From Phlebotomus papatasi (lineage: Eukaryota; Arthropoda; Insecta; Diptera; Psychodidae), in the NCBI RefSeq assembly GCF_024763615.1, contig NC_077222.1, positions 56,606,001 through 56,670,000 of the forward strand: a stretch of 64,000 nt of DNA, in the 5' to 3' direction. Of this stretch, positions 58,171-64,000 are shown piece by piece. The notes under the pieces are model-generated. The model worked only from the letters and a program-made list of their open reading frames with translations, made no database searches and had not been told where the DNA came from. Position 1 is the first letter of the stretch; the number at the start of each line of letters is the position of its first letter. The position numbers were made by a program, and so were the translations under genes.

Positions 58171-59756
58171 TAATAACGTTAAACTGACTTTATTGGACTT
58201 TAACTTTCTAGGTTGGTAATTATTAATCCTTACTTGTGTTTCATAACTTGTTTTTTTGGGAAAGAAATGAGACACCCTGCAAAAAATTAAAATTCACTCA
58301 CTCGCAACAAAAATTTCACTGTGAGAGGAGTGACTCTTCAGAAAACGGAAGAACATCCTGTCAACGCGATAAAAGCACTTTGTATAGAATCTCAAGCTGC
58401 CAAGGAAAGGCAAACAGTCGTAGAAATTAATCTACCAGACACGCCGAATCGCCATAAAAATCAATTTCATAACATAAATCGACTGAGTAGATAACGGAAT
58501 TTTATGATTTATAAAAATTGTATATATCACAAACTTTTTCCATTTTTTCTCGCCTTCTGCAAAAAAATAGACATCAGGCACACTCTTAAGACACATTTTC
58601 AGAGTCGATAAAGCTCAAATTTAATAAAATATTTATGACAATTTTCTTTCAATTCATTACAGTCAATTAAGAGACTTTCGTGCACGAACTTTTATATATA
58701 TTTTTTCATCATCAAACAATTTCTCAATACGCAGAAAAAAAAGAGTGTGGAATTGTGAGGGAGACAATAAAATTCAATTTTGGGAACTTGATAAAATATT
58801 ACGAATGTCTATGTTTGTGGTAGAAAAAAATGAGAAATTAATATTCTACTTGGGAAGTCTGTCAATATTCAATAAAATGTTCACAATTGCACGTTTTGTG
58901 TTCCAATCCATTTCCAATTTCAGCCATTTGTTTAGCAATAAATTATATTTGACGTGCTTTATTTGCACTGACGAGTGTAAATTAATCTCGAAGCAATATT
59001 TGTATTATTAATATATAATTTTTGGCGCCATGGTTTTTCATTAAAACCTTTTTCGGTCACATTTCTAATTAGGCTATCATCGAGTTTATTTGTTCATGCC
59101 ATATCAGGCATAAAAATAAGTAAAGTACGACAATTGCATGTCATAATTCATAATTTATATCACGGATATTTGCACTTAAAATGATATAATTGTGGGAAAA
59201 AATTACAGAACAATTACATTATGAGGAAATGTTTTTGTTGAAATACCTAACGTTTTGACGGTGAAATTTATCAAGTGTCTATCAAAATATTTATTAAAGT
59301 TGTAAAGTTCAATTAATTTGTTACTAAAATGTAAAAGTTTGGTGCGTAATGAAATTTTCTGAATAGTTATGAATTGCAATTTCAATTATTCGATTTCTAA
59401 ATATTATTGAAACAAATACTTCGAAAAAATGAAATGATTCCAATAATTTAAATATCCTGTGTATATCATAGAAATTTCATGTAAATAAATAGTTTATTTT
59501 AAGAATGATTGAATGGAACGAATGAAATAGCTCAGCAATTAATATAAAAATATTTTATAAGACAAATAGAGTTGTAACAACTAATTTGATTTCATTTATT
59601 GCAATATTAATAAAATGAACGTATTACGCTGAAAACATTTTTTCGGCGCAAGATGAATATAAAACACACGCCTGTACTAAATCAAGAGAAATATTGCATT
59701 TAATTTTTACCTAAAATTTATAAACAGAAGGTGAAATTAAAAGTTAAATAAAAGAA
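58171..59756. other. AT-rich stretch, nothing recognised
   Basis: Open frames of 60-88 codons (58236-58430, 58745-59011, 59203-59385) show no domain or splice support. Confidence 0.35.
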
Positions 59757-59987
59757 AAGGTAAAGTGCCCCCAAGTTGACCGGTTCCTCAGTTCGACCGA
59801 AACAGTTATTTATTCAATTTATTTATATTTGCACTAATATTTGGCGTATGATCTAACATTAAAAGGTCAATTATTCCATAAATAAATTCAAATCAGTGAC
59901 AATTTTATAGAAATTCACCATCAAACATTGAAATATTGACCCACCGGTCGAGTCGAGGAACCGGTCAACTCGAGGGCACTTTACCTT
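59757..59987. mobile_element. MITE family E, copy 1
   Basis: The left end (AAGGTAAAGTGCCCCCAAG then TTGACCGGTTCCTCAG) and right end (GAGGAACCGGTCAACTC then GAGGGCACTTTACCTT) form about 40-bp inverted repeats. The interior is AT-rich. An inverted copy lies at 62495-62716. Confidence 0.8.
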
Positions 59988-60232
59988 ACTCATCACTCAA
60001 AACATGAGAATCGTAAATCGTAAAAAGTATTTGTACTAAAATGTACTAAAATCTGGTTGTGAATCTTAGGCAAAAATTGGTATTTTATATCGGCTCAAAT
60101 GCGATACGACACATAATGTTAAACCCAAGCTAACTAATGATATAATATTTCTAATACAACATTCCATAGACGAACTATAAATCAGAATTTTAGGACACGA
60201 ATTATTTTTTTAATAGAACTATCACCTTTAAA

Positions 60233-60404
60233 AGTGAGGCACCTTTGAAATTGGGATTTTCACCTTTTTTTTTAAAAATAAAATTGAGCCTTATCGTGAT
60301 ATAATTTAGCTTCACAAACAGATTGAGAAGGTAAATTATATCACGATAAGGCTAAAATTTATTTAAAAAAAAGGTGAAAATCCCAATTTCAAAGGTGTCC
60401 CACT
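60233..60404. mobile_element. 172-bp long-stem hairpin element
   Basis: The left arm from AGTGAGGCACCTTTGAAA to CCTTATCGTGATATAATTTA is inverted at the right from TAAATTATATCACGATAAGG to TTTCAAAGGTGTCCCACT. The stem is roughly 75 bp with few mismatches. It could be a MITE. If transcribed it would give a long double-stranded hairpin suited to small-RNA processing (inference). Confidence 0.7.
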
Positions 60405-62494
60405 TCCCCCTACTAATTTAAATTGGTGTTCAAATCAAATAAAACTGTTTATTTGTATAAGATAATGCTAAAGACGGATTTTTACTAAAATTAATTACTT
60501 TCTGAAAAAATTGTGTATTATAAAGTGTGTTAAATATTTCAACTGATAATCTTTTATGAGATTTTTTATGGGATTTTAGAACTTTTTCCCTCTGGCTCGA
60601 AGAAAAGTTAAAACACAGTAAAAGTAAAAATTTCATCAAAATATGTAAATTTTGCAATAAAATTCAATGATAGGAAATCTAAAGTCATTTTACAAGTGTT
60701 ATGGAAATGAAAAATGAGAGATAGCTTTTCGATAAGGAACTTGCATTAAAATTTTAAGCTAAATTTTCTCAAGTTTCAAAGTGTTTGAAGCATTTGCGGT
60801 TAGTATAGAGTAAACATAAGGTGTTTTTTTCTCTGCAAAGAATAAGACAAGTTTTACGATTTATGTATCTGTTTGTTAGTTTTATTGTTTGGTTTTCTAT
60901 AAACTTGAATTGGTTTTAGTACAGGTATGCGCTATATGCTAACTTCTAATATTTGCTGGATATTCCTAACGATTTTTAAATTCTTCTAATTTTATATTCC
61001 ACATATTTTGTAATAATAAAATTTAGCTGATTTTGTATTCGATGTCCACAATTACTGCAACATATACTCATCTTATAAACCATACAAAACAAGAGGTATT
61101 TAATGCAAAATGTATAAGTGAGGAAATAAATTAAATTCTCTGATGTTAATAAAAATACCTTCACGTTATTTAGTAAATGAACCATAACAAGAGGAAAGTT
61201 ACTCAATTGAGTGTTCTTTTTTTTCCACAGAATGCGTGACATTTTGTGATAACGACTATTAAATTCGTGGTTTCATTTCTTTATAAAATATGCGGATTGA
61301 TAAATTGAAAGTGCCCCCCTTGAGTGCATTCAATTCAAGGCAGTATGTTGAGATTGAAAGTAATAAATGTGACCTAATGTTTGAATTAGGGACAAACTCA
61401 TATTTTTGCAATTCACTAAATTATGACAATAACTTCATCTGCAGCCCTCATCCATTTTATCTATACAATAGCACTATCAAGAACTAGTTCAACTTGCCTT
61501 TCAGTGTGTCTCAAAAGATTGTGTTTATTTATAGATGTAGAAGATTTGTGTAGTGAGAAATTGCGGATGTTGAAAATTACAAAATTGTATACTTAATGAA
61601 TTGTTATCTCGTGTACTGAAGTGAGTATACATACATATAAAATTTGAATTTACTCTCGAAGCACACACTTGTCAGCTTTCATACAATAATTCCGGTGTAT
61701 GGAAACTTTTCTTGACATGGTACAATAAATTTGTTGTGAAGAAGTCTTGTTTTGGGGCTTCCATTCCTTTCAACCCGGGTTTTGTTGCACAAGGAACCAG
61801 ACAATAAATCGTCAGAATGCAAGGGTACAAAAGTTTGAACATAAATATGAAGATATACTCTGAACAAGCAATGCACCCAAAATTCAATTACTTTTCTGTT
61901 AATTCAATGCCCTATAAGACCTTTCCAGATGATGCTAATATTATAGCTAACAATTGATGAAGGATGCTTTTAAAGTGATTAGATTTCAAATCCAAGGAAT
62001 TGGAGTATTTTAATCTATAGATTTACAGGGGATTGAATTAACCGTGTTTGGCCATTATACGCTGAATAATTGCTAAAATTTCGGTTATTTCAGTTTGGTA
62101 AAAATTTTAGTGGGGCAGTTTCAGGAAGGAGAAATCTCAAATTTTGCTATTTTTGCACCATTTGAGATGGATAAGATAAAGTCTTCATACTAAAAAAAAG
62201 CGAAACTTTACCCCGAATCCAGTTAAATAATTAACCTCGTATTGTTTGTAGTTTGAGTTCTGCAATTACTTTAATGAACTGCATCAAAATGGACAGTTTG
62301 TCCAGAATTTTTGATTTGTAACAACTTCAGAACTATTGCAATTATCTCTCTCGAAATAACTGAATTTCAATAGTTTTCTAATAGTTTTATATAATATCCA
62401 GCAATGGATAATTCTAAGACGGCTCTAAAAATTTTTGATTTATGATCTGAAAGTTACGTGAGGCACAGTTTCAGGCCACCCACATAGCTTAGTT
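60405..62494. other. AT-rich stretch, nothing recognised
   Basis: Short open frames only. Two opposite GGGGCAGTTTCAGG / GGCACAGTTTCAGG motifs at about 62113 and 62462 are in the same orientation and do not make an element. Confidence 0.35.
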
Positions 62495-62716
62495 AAGGTA
62501 AAGTGCCCTCGAGTCGACTGGTTCCTCGACTCGACCGGTGGTTAATATTTGAATTTTTAATAGTGAATTTCTATAAAATTGTCACTAATTTGAATTTATT
62601 TATGGAATAATTGACCTATTGTTAGATCAAACGCCAAATATTAGTGCAAATATAAATAAATTGAATAAATAACCGGTCGAATTGAGGAACCATTCGACTT
62701 GAGGGCACTTTACCTT
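62495..62716. mobile_element. MITE family E, copy 2 (inverted relative to copy 1)
   Basis: Ends AAGGTAAAGTGCCCTCGAG / CTTGAGGGCACTTTACCTT. The interior block ATTAGTGCAAATATAAATAA is the reverse complement of the TTATTTATATTTGCACTAAT type block in copy 1. Non-coding. Confidence 0.8.
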
Positions 62717-63280
62717 ACTTTGTACAATTATTAACTATTTAAAACATTTTAATTATAAATTATAAAATGGTTAGAAAACCCACAAAGTTGTTTTTTTTTC
62801 GAAAGAGTCATAAATATTACAAAAAACTGATTTCTTTAAAAATATTTACAATTTAAAAAGAATCAAAAATGGATTTTGATGTTTTTGAACGCTAGCAAAT
62901 TTTATGTAGGAGAGGGTGGGTCCCTTCCATGAAGCTGAATTCATTTTTAAAACCATTTGCCAAAAACTTCTATAAACTATTCAAATGATGATTCAATTCA
63001 AATTCAAGTTCAGTTAATTTCTTTACGTATAATTTCTTTAATTGAATTTAACTCTTTAATTCTGAGATAAATTTTAAAGCGTTTAATCATTAAATCGGTC
63101 TTTAAGCCTGATTCGTATTTTTTGATTAATATCTTTACATTAAGGGTGACAAATTTCTTGAAGCCTTTGAGGTAAAACTTCAAAACAACCAAAACAACGA
63201 AATAAATTGAAATATCAAACTCCTTTAAGATTTCTTCAATTTTGTAGCTAGTCGGGGCTACCTTTTTAAAGGCTTAAAAG
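62717..63280. other. AT-rich stretch, nothing recognised
   Basis: A 60-codon Lys-rich minus-strand frame (63010-63192) has no support. Confidence 0.35.
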
Positions 63281-64000
63281 TAGTGATTCCAAATACCCGG
63301 GTATTTTGAAGTTGCCGGGTACCCGGTTCCCCTGAGATCCGTACCCGGGTACCCGGGTAGGAACCGGTTCCAACTATGAATTTTCGAAAATATTTTTAAC
63401 TGTGAAAAAATAAGTCTTTTAGTGTTTGAGGGCATAAAGGGGGGGTTCAGGCAATCTCTTTCTTGTAGAGAATTGTAGTTTATATGCCAAACTAACTTAA
63501 AATCTAATAAATAGGTATAGAAAATTTTCACTTGAGATTTGTATTGATTACACAAGAAAAAAATGGCATATAAATTATAGAGTACCATTAAAATAGAGAC
63601 ATCTTTTTATGGCTGGATGATTATTTTTTTTTTTAAGTTTTCCGACTACAAAAGACCAAATAAGATTTTGTTGCAGAATAGAAATTAATTAAAGAAAATA
63701 AATTCAATCAGTTTCATGTTTTTATTTTATTTTACTTTATTATTATTATAATAATGTTTAAGTACTGAAAGCGCATTCAGCACTTCATCGCTCATTCTGT
63801 TCCGAATTTTGGTACAAAATTTGGATGAAGTGCTGAATGCCCTTTCTGATTCAACACTAGTCGGGGGGACTGTAAGAAGTGCTTGATACAGCCCTTCTAA
63901 TAATTTCCCCCGACGTCCCTCCTTTTTGAAAATGTAAATTTCTTCCTTTATTTTTTTTCCAAAGGAATTTCTTTTTTCTTCTCTCTGCAAACTTTTTCGC
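63281..64000 (-). mobile_element. hAT element, 3' part, cut by window edge
   Basis: A terminus-like TAGTGATTCCAAATACCC at 63281 resembles hAT ends (YAGxGxTTCCCAAA type). It is followed by a GC-rich block of repeated ACCCGGGT motifs (63293-63360) and, further in, the C-terminal end of a hAT transposase on the minus strand. The other end lies beyond 64000, so target duplication cannot be checked. Confidence 0.6.
63727..64000 (-). CDS. hAT transposase, C-terminal dimerisation region (partial)
   Basis: The minus-strand frame is open from the window edge to a TAA at 63727-63729. It reads a basic linker and then the hAT C-terminal signature: LYQALLTVPPTSVESERAFS, then STSSKFCTKIRNRMSDEVLN and ALSVLKHYY. 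This region mediates dimerisation and carries the end of the RNase H-like fold. The N-terminal finger and catalytic Asp residues would lie past position 64000. The part seen has no lesion. An internal TTG at 63988-63990 is not a start; the frame simply continues to the edge. Confidence 0.85.
   Translation of the reverse strand, partial: RKSLQREEKRNSFGKKIKEEIYIFKKEGRRGKLLEGLYQALLTVPPTSVESERAFSTSSKFCTKIRNRMSDEVLNALSVLKHYYNNNKVK

Noticed and set aside
57432..58172. A single element from TTAGGGGAAAGG at 57432 to TTTCCCCTAA at 58163
   Set aside because: Only about ten terminal bases match, whereas 57955-58170 has a 20-plus-base inverted repeat and exact TA flanks, so the shorter element is preferred.
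63274..63588. 104-codon minus-strand ORF at the hAT end
   Set aside because: It reads through the ACCCGGGT-rich terminal block and has no similarity to transposase; the real coding frame ends at 63727.

Overview
The window looks like a gene-poor, AT-rich stretch of an insect nuclear genome. A dipteran is my best guess, but the species cannot be fixed from sequence alone. The evidence is: a eukaryotic tRNA-Thr(AGT), an organic-cation-transporter relative with GT-AG introns of about 70 bases, no bacterial operon structure, very high A+T, and dense mobile elements. Coding capacity is small. I find one decayed host gene (SLC22-like, minus strand, 5.9-7.7 kb), one tRNA (10.1 kb), one two-gene DNA transposon whose genes are intact, and the end of a hAT transposase cut by the right edge. 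A possible 5' untranslated exon with an initiator-like site lies at 14.6-15.2 kb, and a weak small ORF lies at 35.3 kb.

Layout. 0-5.8 kb: no gene; short inverted-repeat elements. 5.9-7.7 kb: SLC22 pseudogene. 8.5-9.3 kb: three MITE-like elements. 10.1 kb: tRNA-Thr. 10.4-16.3 kb: no clear coding; repeats and a promoter-like GC-richer island. 16.3-16.9 kb: a TA-flanked element with a second TA-flanked element nested inside it. 20.7-23.2 kb: a 2.4-kb near-palindrome with TAA target duplications. 24.3-24.6 kb: two MITEs of one family. 29.6-33.6 kb: a foldback-type element with 49-bp perfect terminal inverted repeats and a 9-bp target duplication, carrying large opposed arrays of a roughly 20-bp repeat. 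33.8-34.7 kb: a cluster of MITEs. 39.2-50.7 kb: a second copy of the 20.7-kb palindrome family, split by a 9.65-kb EnSpm/CACTA-like transposon (40345-49996). 52.1-53.2 kb: a TA-flanked element with a pogo/Tigger-like remnant. 58-62.7 kb: more hairpin MITEs. 63.3-64 kb: hAT end.

The most notable unit is the EnSpm-like transposon. It has CACTG-type termini, a GTA target duplication, subterminal repeats, a seven-coding-exon 501-residue accessory protein and a single-exon 783-residue zinc-finger transposase. The start codon of the transposase overlaps the stop codon of the first gene. Its exons are open while its introns carry at least four other mobile elements, one of which is a second copy of the opposed-array foldback repeat seen at 31-33 kb. 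Smaller non-coding elements with similar ends and GGTGT-rich subterminal sequence (906-1157, 34198-34456) could be its non-autonomous relatives. Function and family assignments come from recognised motifs read by eye. No database search was possible.
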